DNA of 64,000 bases from CAIWHR01 sp963830485. Lineage in GTDB: Bacteria; Pseudomonadota; Gammaproteobacteria; Burkholderiales; Casimicrobiaceae. The notes beneath the pieces are model-generated. The model was given only the letters and a program-made list of their open reading frames with translations, was not told where the DNA came from and did not search any database. The position numbers and the translations under genes are program-made. This document shows, one piece after another, positions 35,885-46,398 of the stretch. Positions within the stretch are counted from its first letter, which is position 1, and every line of letters begins with the position of its first letter. The stretch covers positions 51,587-115,586 of the forward strand of contig CAWHNE010000025.1 in the NCBI GenBank assembly GCA_963830485.1, in the 5' to 3' direction.

Positions 35885-36736
35885 CTAGCAGGAACCCGCT
35901 TCGCTTCTCGCGAGGCGGTCGACCGTCGCGTCGATCAGCCGCCGGGCGATCGAGACGCTGGGCGGTAGCTTCGGCACCGCGTCGAACGCGAACCAGCGCG
36001 CCTCGGCGATCTCGGTCTCGTCGGGCCGGACCTCGCCGCCCGCGTACTCGGCGGTGAACGCGATCATCAGCGAATGCGGAAAGGCCCACGACTGGCTCGC
36101 GAAGTACTCGAGCCTGCCGACCTCGACGCCGACTTCCTCACGCACTTCGCGCCGGATGCAGTCCTCGATCGTCTCGCCTGGCTCGACGAACCCCGCGAGC
36201 GCGCTGAACATCGCGGGCGGGAAGCGGTGTGCGCGCGCGAGCAGGATCTCGCGGCCGCGCGTGACCAGCACCATCATCGCGGGCGTGACCCGCGGAAAGG
36301 CGACGAGCCCGCAGGTCGGGCATTCCTTTGCGCGCTCGTCCGGCTTGTCGCGCGTGGGCGTGCCGCAGCGTCCGCAGTAGCGATGCGTCGCGTCCCAGTC
36401 GACGATCTGGAACGCGCGCGCGGCGAGCGCGAGGAGCGGATCGGGCAGCGCGAAGAACAGCGAGCGCAGCCCCGCGTAACGCCACGCCTGCGGCTCCGGC
36501 GCATCGCCAGCGAGCCCGACCGCGACACAATCGACGTCCTCGAGCGCGCCCAGGTAGTGCGCGGTGCCGGCGAGGCCGAGCGCGGCGAGATCGCTCCAGC
36601 GCGGAAGGCGCGGGGGTGCGGGACCACCGTCGCCGGAGACGAGCACCTTGTCGTCCCGGAAGGCGAATGCGATCGCGCCGGCGGGCACGGCTGCGGGCAG
36701 CACGTGTCCGGGCGTGAACCCTTCTGGCGTGTGCAC
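35885..36736 (-). CDS. nudC: NADH pyrophosphatase / RNA decapping hydrolase NudC
   Basis: A 283-aa Nudix enzyme that cleaves NADH and removes NAD caps from RNA. The zinc ribbon is CGRCG and CPTCG; the Nudix box starts GFVEPGET and ends REEVG; the NudC-specific SQSWAFPHSLM (family SQPWPFPxS) follows. Length is normal. It follows the molybdenum hydroxylase large-subunit gene by 18 bases in the same direction but has no evident functional tie to it. Confidence 0.93.
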   Translation of the reverse strand: MHTPEGFTPGHVLPAAVPAGAIAFAFRDDKVLVSGDGGPAPPRLPRWSDLAALGLAGTAHYLGALEDVDCVAVGLAGDAPEPQAWRYAGLRSLFFALPDPLLALAARAFQIVDWDATHRYCGRCGTPTRDKPDERAKECPTCGLVAFPRVTPAMMVLVTRGREILLARAHRFPPAMFSALAGFVEPGETIEDCIRREVREEVGVEVGRLEYFASQSWAFPHSLMIAFTAEYAGGEVRPDETEIAEARWFAFDAVPKLPPSVSIARRLIDATVDRLARSEAGSC

Positions 36737-36754
36737 GAGAGGGTCAGCCGCCGC

Positions 36755-38989
36755 TCAGCCGAGCTTGAGCGGCAGCGTGCGCAGCCGCTGGCCGGTCGCC
36801 GCGGCGAGTGCGTTCGCGACCGCCGGCGCGATCACGGGCACGCCGGGTTCGCCGACGCCGCTCGGCTTTTCCGTCGACGGCACGATGTGCACCTCGACCG
36901 CCGGCATCTCGTTGATACGCAGGATCGGGTACTCGTGGAAGTTCGACTGCTCGACGACGCCGTCCTTCAACGTGATCTTGCCGTAGAGCGCCGCGGAGAG
37001 CCCGAAGCCGATACCGCCTTCCATCTGCGCCCGGATCACGTCCGGATTGACCGCGACGCCGCAATCGACGGCGCACACGACGCGGTCGACGCGGAAGGTC
37101 GAGTCCTTCGCGACGGTCACTTCGGCGACCTGCGCGACAAACGTGTTGAACGACTCGTGGACCGCGATGCCGCGACCGCGCTTCTCGCCCGCCTTGCCCG
37201 GCGCGAGCGCCGTGCCCCAGCCCCCTTTCGCTGCGGCGAGTTCGAGCACGCCGAGGTGCCGTCGGTGCTTGCCGAGCATCGCCTTGCGGAACGCGACCGG
37301 ATCCTTGCCGGCGGCTTGCGCGAGCTCGTCGATGAACGATTCGGTGGAGAACGCCGTGTGCGTCGAGCCGACCGAGCGCCACCACAGGACGGGCACGCCG
37401 ACGACCGGAGAGTGGAGGTCGACCGCGAGGTTCGGAATCTCGTAGGGCAATGTCGAAGCGCCCTCGACGCTGGTCGCGTCGATGCCGTCCTTCACCATCA
37501 TCTTCTCGAACGGCGTGCCGACGAGAATGGACTGACCGACGATCCGGTGCTGCCAGCCTGCGATGTCGCCGGATGCGTCGAGCCCGGCCTTCAGCGTATG
37601 CAGGTACGCGGGCCGGTAGAAACCCGCCTTCATGTCGTCCTCGCGCGTCCACACGAGCTTGACGGACGCCGTCGACTTCGTCTTGGTCACGATCGCCTTG
37701 GCGATGGCGGCGGCCTCCACCAGGTAATCGGCGGCAGGATTCGCGCGGCGCCCGAAGCTGCCGCCCGCGTAAAGCATGTTGAGCTTGACCTGCTCGGGCT
37801 TCAAGCCCGTGACCTGCGCGATCGCGTGCTGGTCGCCGGTCTGGAACTGCTCGCCGTTCCAGACCTCGCAACTCTCGGCGCCGAGCCGGATCACGCAGTC
37901 GAGCGGCTCCATCGCCGCGTGCGCGAGGAACGGGAATTCGTAGGAGGCCATGAACTTCTTCGCCGCGCCGTCGACGGCCTTCGCCGCGTCGCCGTCGTTG
38001 CGCGCGACCTTGCCCGGCGTTTCCGCCAGCCGGCGGTACTCGGTCGTGATGTCGGAGGACGAGAGTTTGGAGCCGGCGGTATCGTCCCATTCGATCTTGA
38101 GCGCGTCGCGGCCTTTCTTCGCCTGCCAGAACGTCGTCGCGACGACGGCGATCCCGTTGGGAACCTCGATCACGTACCGTACGCCCGGCACCTTCGACAC
38201 GTCGGACGGATCGTAGGTCTTGAACTGCCCACCGAAACGCGGCGGATGCGCGACGAGCGCGGTCAGCATCTCGGGCAGCTTGACGTCCTGCGTGAACTGC
38301 GCGGTGCCATTCGACTTCGCCTTCGAGTCGGTGCGCGGGACGTGCTTGCCGATGAAGACGAAGTCCTTCGCGTCCTTGAGCTTCACGTTCGCTGGCACCG
38401 GCTCCCTCGCCGCGGCGCTCGCGAGCTCGCCGAAGGTCGCCTTTTTCCCGTTCGCGTGGAACACGACGCCGCTCTTCACCTGGACCGACTCGGGCGGCAC
38501 GTTCCACTGCTTCGCCGCGGCCGCGACGAGCATTGCGCGCGCGGCGGCGCCCGCCTGACGGTACTGCTCGAACGAGTTGGCGATCGCGGTCGACCCGCCC
38601 GTGCCCTGCGCGGTGCCCCAGAAGAGGTTCGCGTAGCGCGACGCGTCCGCCGGCGCGCCGGTCGCGCGGATCTGCGACCACGCGCAATCGAGCTCTTCGG
38701 CGACAAGCGTCGGCAGCCCCGTGTAGGTGCCCTGGCCCATCTCGAGGTGCTTGACGTACACCGTGACCGTGTTGTCGATGCCGATCGTGAGGAACGCGTT
38801 CGGCTCGAAGCCGCCGGCGGCGGCACCGCCGACGGTCTTGCCCGGGCCGGACGCTTGTGCGGCCGCGGTGCCCGACCAGATGCCGAGCGTCAGGCCCGCG
38901 CCGGCGGCGGCGGTCGCCTTCAGGAATACGCGACGGTCGACGCCGGCTGCGGCGACGGGGGTGCGGGGACGCATGCGCATCGGATTCAT
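36755..38989 (-). CDS. molybdopterin-binding large subunit of an isoquinoline 1-oxidoreductase/aldehyde oxidase type hydroxylase
   Basis: A 744-aa xanthine-oxidase-family large subunit with a Tat signal (DRRVFLKATAAAGAGLTLG), a repeated ALD_Xan-like substrate channel region, and the C-terminal conserved GVGEPGVPVIAPAVANA that supplies the active-site glutamate. This two-subunit, Tat-exported form (IorB-like) hydroxylates aldehydes or N-heterocycles in the periplasm and passes electrons through the small subunit, often to a cytochrome. The start at 38989 has GGGAG about seven bases upstream. The small subunit gene is 13 bases upstream. Confidence 0.88.
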   Translation of the reverse strand: MNPMRMRPRTPVAAAGVDRRVFLKATAAAGAGLTLGIWSGTAAAQASGPGKTVGGAAAGGFEPNAFLTIGIDNTVTVYVKHLEMGQGTYTGLPTLVAEELDCAWSQIRATGAPADASRYANLFWGTAQGTGGSTAIANSFEQYRQAGAAARAMLVAAAAKQWNVPPESVQVKSGVVFHANGKKATFGELASAAAREPVPANVKLKDAKDFVFIGKHVPRTDSKAKSNGTAQFTQDVKLPEMLTALVAHPPRFGGQFKTYDPSDVSKVPGVRYVIEVPNGIAVVATTFWQAKKGRDALKIEWDDTAGSKLSSSDITTEYRRLAETPGKVARNDGDAAKAVDGAAKKFMASYEFPFLAHAAMEPLDCVIRLGAESCEVWNGEQFQTGDQHAIAQVTGLKPEQVKLNMLYAGGSFGRRANPAADYLVEAAAIAKAIVTKTKSTASVKLVWTREDDMKAGFYRPAYLHTLKAGLDASGDIAGWQHRIVGQSILVGTPFEKMMVKDGIDATSVEGASTLPYEIPNLAVDLHSPVVGVPVLWWRSVGSTHTAFSTESFIDELAQAAGKDPVAFRKAMLGKHRRHLGVLELAAAKGGWGTALAPGKAGEKRGRGIAVHESFNTFVAQVAEVTVAKDSTFRVDRVVCAVDCGVAVNPDVIRAQMEGGIGFGLSAALYGKITLKDGVVEQSNFHEYPILRINEMPAVEVHIVPSTEKPSGVGEPGVPVIAPAVANALAAATGQRLRTLPLKLG

Positions 38990-39002
38990 TCGTCGTCTCC
39001 CG

Positions 39003-39467
39003 TCAGGCAATGGACTTCGCCGCTTCGTGAATCGCGGCGCGGATGCGCACGTACGTCGCGCAGCGGCAGAGGTTGCCGCTCATCGCTGCGTCGATGTCGG
39101 CGTCGGTCGGCTTCTTCTTCTTCGCGAGCAGCGCGGCAGCGGCCATCACCTGTCCGCTCTGGCAGTACCCGCATTGCGGGACGTCGAGCTTCTCCCACGC
39201 CGCCTGCACGGCCTGCGCCTCCTTCGTCTTCAGCCCCTCGATCGTCGTGATCTCGGTCCCGGTCTTGATCGAGGAGAGCGGCACCTGACACGAGCGCGCC
39301 GGCTGTCCTTCGACGTAGACGGTGCATGCGCCGCACAGCGCCATGCCACAGCCGAACTTGGTGCCGGTGAGGTTCAGGTGGTCGCGCAGGATCCACAGGA
39401 GCGGCGTGTCGCCGGGGACATTCGCGGCGATGTCGACGCGATCCTTGTTCACGAAGAAGGTGGGCAT
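39003..39467 (-). CDS. [2Fe-2S] small subunit of the molybdenum hydroxylase
   Basis: A 154-aa IorA-like subunit with two iron-sulfur sites: plant-type GCGMALCGACTVY and the second-domain QCGYCQSGQ with LCRCATY. It transfers electrons from the molybdenum site. It lacks its own signal and would be carried through the Tat pore with the large subunit. First gene of the pair. No cytochrome or MobA-type maturation gene is adjacent. Confidence 0.9.
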   Translation of the reverse strand: MPTFFVNKDRVDIAANVPGDTPLLWILRDHLNLTGTKFGCGMALCGACTVYVEGQPARSCQVPLSSIKTGTEITTIEGLKTKEAQAVQAAWEKLDVPQCGYCQSGQVMAAAALLAKKKKPTDADIDAAMSGNLCRCATYVRIRAAIHEAAKSIA

Positions 39468-39570
39468 GAAGTGCTCCAATGCGGAAGGTCGAGACGCGGC
39501 CAAAAGAATACCCGCGGTCGAACTCCAAATGATATGCGAAAGGGCCGGCGCGCCCAAGATCGATGGCCGG

Positions 39571-39595
39571 GAATCCATGCCTGAGGCAGGGATTC
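39571..39595. repeat. small palindromic repeat upstream of the molybdenum hydroxylase
   Basis: Arms 39571-39582 and 39584-39595 pair at 11 of 12 positions around a single base, in a GGGAATCCATGCC...GGGATTC context like the repeat at 2694-2733. It lies in the short gap between the hydroxylase genes and the broken arylsulfatase. Confidence 0.5.
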
Positions 39596-39617
39596 GCCCC
39601 GTTCGATTGGCGTACCA

Positions 39618-41771
39618 TTGCGCCCGCGACGAATCGGCAGGGCGATTCCGACCCGCCGAGGAAGCACCTACGCACACCAGCCGAGGAGCGGACGGCAAAC
39701 GAGCAGGAACGAGGTCTTCGCACAATTCGCAACAATCCTGATCGCCGCGCTGGCGGTCGCACCGGTCGCGGCGCAGCAGGTGACGGGCGTGCTGGGATCG
39801 CCTGACGCCACCACGACCGTCGAAGGAAAGCAGCTCCCGCCGCCGCTCCGAAGTTCGGCGGCGTGATCAAGGAAGAGGCCAAGGAGTCCAAGCCCTGGTG
39901 GCCTCCGCGCGTGGTGCCGCCGAAGGGCGCGCCCAATGTGCTTCTCATCATGACCGACGACCAGGGCTTTGGTGTATCGGGCACGTTCGGCGGCGTCATT
40001 CCGACTCCGGCGATGGACCGCATAGCGCAGGCCGGGTTGCGTTACACGCAGTTCCACTCCACCGCCCTGTGCTCGCCGACGCGGGCAGCGCTCATCACCG
40101 GCCGCAATCACCACTCGGTGGGCTCGGGCGTGATCGGTGAATTGTCCCCCGGCTACCCCGGCTACGACTCGATCATCGGACCGGACAACGAGACGATTGG
40201 CGCGATCCTGAAGGAGAACGGGTATTCGACGTCGTGGTTCGGGAAGAATCACAACACGCCCGGCTTCCAATACAGCCTGGCGGGGCCGTTCGAGCAATGG
40301 CCGAGCGGGATGGGCTTCCAGTACTTCTACGGCTTCATGGGCGGCGAGACCGACCAGTGGACACCGTATCTCTTCCGCGATCACACCCAGATCTTTCCGT
40401 GGGTCGGCAAACCCGGCTACAACCTCACGACCGACCTGGCGGACGAGGCCATCAAGTACATGAGCGGCCTCAATGCGGCCGCACCCGACAAGCCGTTCTT
40501 CGTCTACTACGTGCCCGGCGGCACGCATACGCCGCACCAGCCGACGAAGGAATGGATCGACAAGTTCAAGGGTAAGTTCGACATGGGCTGGGAAAAGCTG
40601 CGCGAGCAGATCTTCGCCAACCAGAAACGCCTCGGTGTGATTCCGGCGAACACGCAGCTCACGCCGTGGCCGGCGGACCTGCCGAAATGGGACTCGCTGT
40701 CGGTCATCCAGAAAAAGCTCTACGCCCGCCAGGCCGAGGTCTTCGCCGCCTACGCCGCCTATACCGACCACGAGATCGGCCGGGTGATCCAGGCGGTCGA
40801 GGACATGGGCAAGCTCGACAATACGCTGATCATCTACATGAGCGGCGACAACGGCACCAGCGCAGAGGGCACGCTGCAGGGCACGCCGAATCAGCTGACC
40901 GCCTACAACGGCATCCTGACGCTTCCCGAGGCCGAGCAGATGCTGTACTACGAGTCCTGGGGCTCCGACAAGACCTACCCCCGCGATGACCGACTACAAA
41001 TGGGAACTCTATAACCTCGCCGACGACTTCTCGCAATTCAACGACCTCGCGGCGAGCAATCCCGCCAAGCTGAAGGAGTTGCAGGCGCTGTTCCTGACGG
41101 AGGCGGCGAAATACAACGTCCTTCCGCTGGACAACTCGGGCTTCGTGCGCCTGCTCACGCCGCGGCCGAGCGCGGTCGCCGGGCGCACGGTATTCACGTA
41201 CGTCGGCGAAAATGCCGGCATCCCCATCGGCAATGCGCCCAGTCTCCTGGACCGCGACTACTCGATCACCGCCGATTTGACCATTCCCAAGGCCGGCGCC
41301 GAAGGCATGATCGCCACGCTCGGCGGCCACTTCGGTGGCTACGGCTTCTATCTGCTGAAAGGCAAGCCGGTCTTCGTCTACAACCTTCTGAACCTGAAAC
41401 GGTATAGGTGGGAGGGCGGCGTCGGAGGGGCGGACTGGCTGGGCAGCTCGCTCAAGCCCGGCAAGCACACGATCGTGTTCGACTTCAAGTACGACGGACC
41501 CGGCCCGGGCAAGGGTGGCACGGGCGTGCTGTCGGTCGATGGCAGGGAGTTGTCCCGCCAGAAGATCGACCATACGATTCCGCTGATGATGGCCATCGAC
41601 GAAACCTTCGACGTTGGAATCGATATGCGCACGCCGGTCGACGACAGCTACAAGCTGCCGTTCCGCTTCACCGGCAAGATCGATAAGCTGACCTACAAGC
41701 TCGGACGGGAGCAGATGACGGCCGAGGAGCGAGAAGAGGCGCAGAAAGCACTGGCGCGAGCGCGCGACTAG
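39618..41771 (+). pseudogene. arylsulfatase, broken by a frameshift and an internal deletion
   Basis: Exported sulfatases cleave sulfate esters using a formylglycine made from Cys. Three pieces remain. The first is an N-terminal signal region (TILIAALAVAPVAAQQ) in one frame. The second is the catalytic half (from FGGVIKEEAKESK) with LLIMTDDQGFG and the modification motif CSPTRAALITGR, shifted by one base near 39853. The third is a C-terminal part from TDYKWELYNLADDFSQ in another frame. Between WGSDKTYP (about 40980) and TDYKWELYN, roughly 120 residues usual in this family are missing. The deletion removes core sequence, so the gene is probably dead unless the assembly is wrong. The original start codon is unclear. 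Confidence 0.75.
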
Positions 41772-41794
41772 GCGAACAGCGGGCCTCGCACAAC

Positions 41795-42184
41795 GTGCGG
41801 AAGATCCTCGCGTTCACGGTGATCGTCGAGATCGGCACAGGGCTCGTCCTGCTGATCGATCCCGCGCTCGTCGTTGCGCTGCTGATCGGCGCCGATCTCT
41901 CCCCTGTCGGGGCGATCGCCGGCCGCTGTTTCGGCATCACGCTCGTCGCACTGAGCGTGGCGTGCTGGCCGGGCCGTCGGCCCGCCGCGGGAATCGCCGA
42001 CGGGGCCGTCCGCGGAATGCTGCTCTACAACGCGGCGATCGCGCTGTATCTTGCCTACCTCGGCGCGGTCGCGCACGTCGGTGGTCCTTTGCTGTGGCCG
42101 GCCGTCGTCCTGCACGCCGTCGTCGCCATGCTGCTGGCTGCGATGTGGCGGCGGGAACGCAAGACGGCGGCAACCGGCAACTGA
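41795..42184 (+). CDS. small integral membrane protein, function unknown
   Basis: A 129-aa product starting at a GTG with four hydrophobic segments: ILAFTVIVEIGTGLVLLI, GITLVALSVAC, GMLLYNAAIALYLAYLGAV and VVLHAVVAMLLAAMW. It starts 23 bases after the broken sulfatase's stop, in the same direction. I recognise no named family. Confidence 0.65.
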   Translation: MRKILAFTVIVEIGTGLVLLIDPALVVALLIGADLSPVGAIAGRCFGITLVALSVACWPGRRPAAGIADGAVRGMLLYNAAIALYLAYLGAVAHVGGPLLWPAVVLHAVVAMLLAAMWRRERKTAATGN

Positions 42185-42258
42185 TCCGCAGCCATCGCGG
42201 CATGCGAAGCCGGCGCCGCTGCATCCTCCGCAGGGTGCGGGTCGCCGCGTCGATCGGC

Positions 42259-42264
42259 TATAAT
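42259..42264 (+). promoter_or_regulatory. -10 box of the prfB promoter
   Basis: A perfect TATAAT lies 30 bases before the prfB start. No clear -35 hexamer is visible at the right distance. Confidence 0.5.
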
Positions 42265-42293
42265 TTCCGTTTGCCGCGAAGGATGCGCCCGCC

Positions 42294-43398
42294 ATGGAAG
42301 CCGAACGCCTGAACCAGATCGCCGCGTCGCTCGCCGACCTCAAGGCGCGCACCCACGAGCTGCGGAGGTATCTTTGACTTCGATGCGAAAGCGGTGCGGC
42401 TGACCGAGGTCGCGCGCGAGCTCGAGGATCCGAAGGTCTGGGAGGACCAGAAGCGGGCGCAGGAGTTGGGCCGCGAGCGCAAGGCGCTCGACGGCGTCGT
42501 CGGCACGCTGACCACGCTCGGCGCGTCGCTCGCCGACAGCGGTGAATTGTTCGAGCTCGCACGCGCCGAGGGTGACGACGCGACCCTCGAAGCCGTGGCG
42601 AAGGATGTCGCTTCGATCGCCGCCGGCGTCGACGACCTCGAGTTCCGCCGGATGTTCTCGAATCCGATGGACCCGGCCAACTGCTTCATCGACATCCAGG
42701 CGGGCTCCGGCGGCACCGAGGCGCAGGACTGGGCGGCGATGCTCCTGCGGATGTACCTGCGCTATTGCGAGCGCAAGGGCTACCGGACGGAGCTCCTCGA
42801 AGAGACGCCCGGCGAAATCGCCGGGATCAAGAGCGCGTCGGTGAAAGTCGAGGGCGATTATGCCTATGGCTACCTGCGCACCGAGGTCGGCGTACATCGG
42901 CTGGTGCGCAAGAGCCCGTTCGATTCCAACGCGCGCCGGCACACGTCGTTCGCGAGCGTCTTCGTCTACCCGGAGGTCGACGATTCGATCGAGGTCGAGA
43001 TCAATCCGGCCGATCTCCGCATCGACACGTTTCGCGCGTCTGGCGCCGGCGGCCAGCACATCAACAAGACCGACTCCGCGGTCCGGATCACGCACCTGCC
43101 GACGAATATCGTGGTCCAGTGCCAGAACGACCGCTCGCAGCACCGGAACCGCGCCGAGGCGATGGCGATGCTGAAGGCTAAGCTCTACGAGCTCGAGCTC
43201 CGCAAGCGGCGCGAGGAGCAGCAGAAGCTCGAGGACAGCAAGACCGACATCGGCTGGGGCCACCAGATCCGCAGCTACGTGCTCGACCAGTCGCGGATCA
43301 AGGACCTGCGCACGAACTACGAGGTCGGCAATACGCAGGCGGTGCTCGACGGCGGCCTCGACGACTTCATCGCGGCGAGCCTGAAGCAGGGAGTGTGA
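42294..43398 (+). CDS. prfB: peptide chain release factor 2 (programmed +1 frameshift)
   Basis: RF2 releases peptides at UGA and UAA. Translation starts at 42294, reaches an in-frame UGA at 42375-42377 after 27 codons, shifts +1 by skipping T42375, and continues to 43398. The product has the stop-codon-recognition tripeptide SPF in VRKSPFDSNA and the catalytic GGQ in SGAGGQHINKTDSAV. Low RF2 favours the shift, so the gene regulates itself. lysS starts three bases after its stop, the classic prfB-lysS pair. Confidence 0.97.
42366..42378 (+). promoter_or_regulatory. prfB: prfB programmed frameshift site
   Basis: The bases read AGGTATCTTTGAC: a Shine-Dalgarno-like AGG, then the slippery CUU at 42372-42374 followed by UGA and C. 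This is the canonical RF2 autoregulatory site, with the purine stretch at the proper distance to push the ribosome +1. Confidence 0.95.
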
Positions 43399-43400
43399 CG

Positions 43401-44923
<1,523 letters not shown>

Positions 44924-44936
44924 ACGGAGGTCGCCG

Positions 44937-45951
44937 ATGGCGATGGATTTCCGCAGCGACACGGTGACGCGGCCCGACCGCCGCGATGCGCGCGGCGATG
45001 GCGGCGGCCGACGTCGGCGACGACGTCTTCGGCGACGATCCGAACGTCAATGCGCTGCAGGAGGAGGTCGCGGCGCTGCTCGGTTTCGAGGCGGCGCTGT
45101 TCGTGCCGTCGGGCACGCAGTCGAACCTGATCGGCGTGATGACGCACTGCGCGCGCGGCGACGAGGTGATCGTCGGCCAGGAGGCGCACACGTACCGCTA
45201 CGAGGCGGGCGGCGGCGCGGTGCTCGGCAGCATCCAGCCGCAGCCGCTCGACAATGCCGCCGACGGCACGATTCCTGTGGCCGCGATCGAGGCTGCGATC
45301 AAGCCCGACGATTCGCACTTCGCGCAGACGCGCCTGATCGCGCTCGAGGACACGATCGGCGGCAAGGTGCTGCCGGAGGGCTACGTGGCGACGGTCCGCG
45401 CGCTCGCCGACCGGCGCCGGCTCGCATTGCATCTCGACGGCGCGCGGCTGTGGAACGCGGCGGTGAAGCGGGGTGTCGCGCCGCGGACGATCGCGCAGGG
45501 ATTCGATTCGGTGTCGGTCTGCCTGTCGAAGGGACTGGGCGCGCCCGTCGGCTCCGTGCTGTGCGGTCGTCGCGACTACATCGGTGCGGCGCATCGCTGG
45601 CGCAAGATGCTGGGCGGCGGGATGCGGCAGGCGGGAATTCTCGCGGCGGCGGGGCGACACGCGCTCGCGCACCACGTCGCACGGCTCGCCGACGACCATG
45701 CGCATGCCGCGCTCCTTGCCGCGGGCCTGGCGAAGCATCGCGCGCTCGACGTCGCGCCGCCGCAAACCAACATGGTATTCGTCGCCGTGCGCGAAGGCAG
45801 CGCGGACGGTTTCGCCGCCCATCTCGCCGCGAACGGCGTGCAGATCACGGGGACTGCGCACCAGCGGTGGGTCACGCACCTCGACGTCACGCGTGCGGAC
45901 GTCGAGCGCGCGATCGGGGTTGTGGACGCCTTCTTCGCCGGACACCGCTGA
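44937..45951 (+). CDS. ltaE: low-specificity L-threonine aldolase, one frameshift
   Basis: A PLP enzyme that splits threonine or allo-threonine to glycine and acetaldehyde. The start MAMDFRSDTVTRP has GGAGG six bases upstream. The frame shifts at about 44976, where dropping one G gives TRPTAAMRAAMAAADVGDD. Later motifs include EAALFVPSGTQSN, EDTIGGKVLP, HLDGARLWN and the PLP lysine in CLSKGLGAPVGS. Corrected length of about 337 aa fits the family. It follows lysS directly. Confidence 0.88.
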
Positions 45952-45972
45952 CGGGCGGGCGCGGAGTCGCTG

Positions 45973-46278
45973 ATGGCGGCGCGCTACGCATCGTTTCGCG
46001 AGTTCTACCCGTTCTACCTGTCCGAGCACGCGAACCGCGCGTGCCGCCGGCTGCACTTCGTCGGCACTTCGCTCGTGCTGGGTTGCGTCGTGGCAGCGAT
46101 CGCGACACGCAACGCGTGGTGGCTCGCGCTGGCGCCGGTCGCCGGCTACGGCTTCGCGTGGATCGGCCACTTCTTCTTCGAGCACAACCGGCCGGCGACG
46201 TTCACGTACCCGCTCTACAGCCTGCTCGGGGACTGGGTCATGTACCGGGACATGCTGACCCGACGGATTCCGTTCTGA
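45973..46278 (+). CDS. DUF962/Mpo1-like membrane protein
   Basis: A 101-aa protein with the DUF962 pattern: FREFYPFYLSEHANRACRRLHFVGT, two to three hydrophobic segments and GHFFFEHNRPATFTYPLYSLLGDW. The His residues correspond to those of yeast Mpo1, a dioxygenase that alpha-oxidises 2-hydroxy fatty acids. Bacterial function is not settled. It is 21 bases after the threonine aldolase stop. Confidence 0.85.
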   Translation: MAARYASFREFYPFYLSEHANRACRRLHFVGTSLVLGCVVAAIATRNAWWLALAPVAGYGFAWIGHFFFEHNRPATFTYPLYSLLGDWVMYRDMLTRRIPF

Positions 46279-46359
46279 CCCCGACGTCCCCGCGGTTAAC
46301 CTGGATCAACCGGCGCCGCCCCTTGTCCGGCGTAGAATCGGCCGTAGATAGAGTGGACC

Positions 46360-46387
46360 GTGCGCGGCGGTTGAAGCTGCCGCGCAC
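46360..46387 (+). promoter_or_regulatory. hairpin in the copA leader
   Basis: GTGCGCGGC (46360-46368) and GCCGCGCAC (46379-46387) form a perfect nine-base stem with a ten-base loop, followed by TTTCTAG, just before the copA start at 46399. It resembles a weak terminator, or a structure that hides the ribosome-binding site. No clear CueR operator is visible upstream. Confidence 0.45.
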
Positions 46388-46398
46388 TTTCTAGCGCG

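Noticed and set aside
36074..39250. A 1058-codon open frame on the plus strand across nudC and the molybdenum hydroxylase genes
   Set aside because: It is antisense to three genes with clear motifs, and its Arg/Ala/Asp/Val-rich translation is the usual shadow of GC-rich coding DNA.
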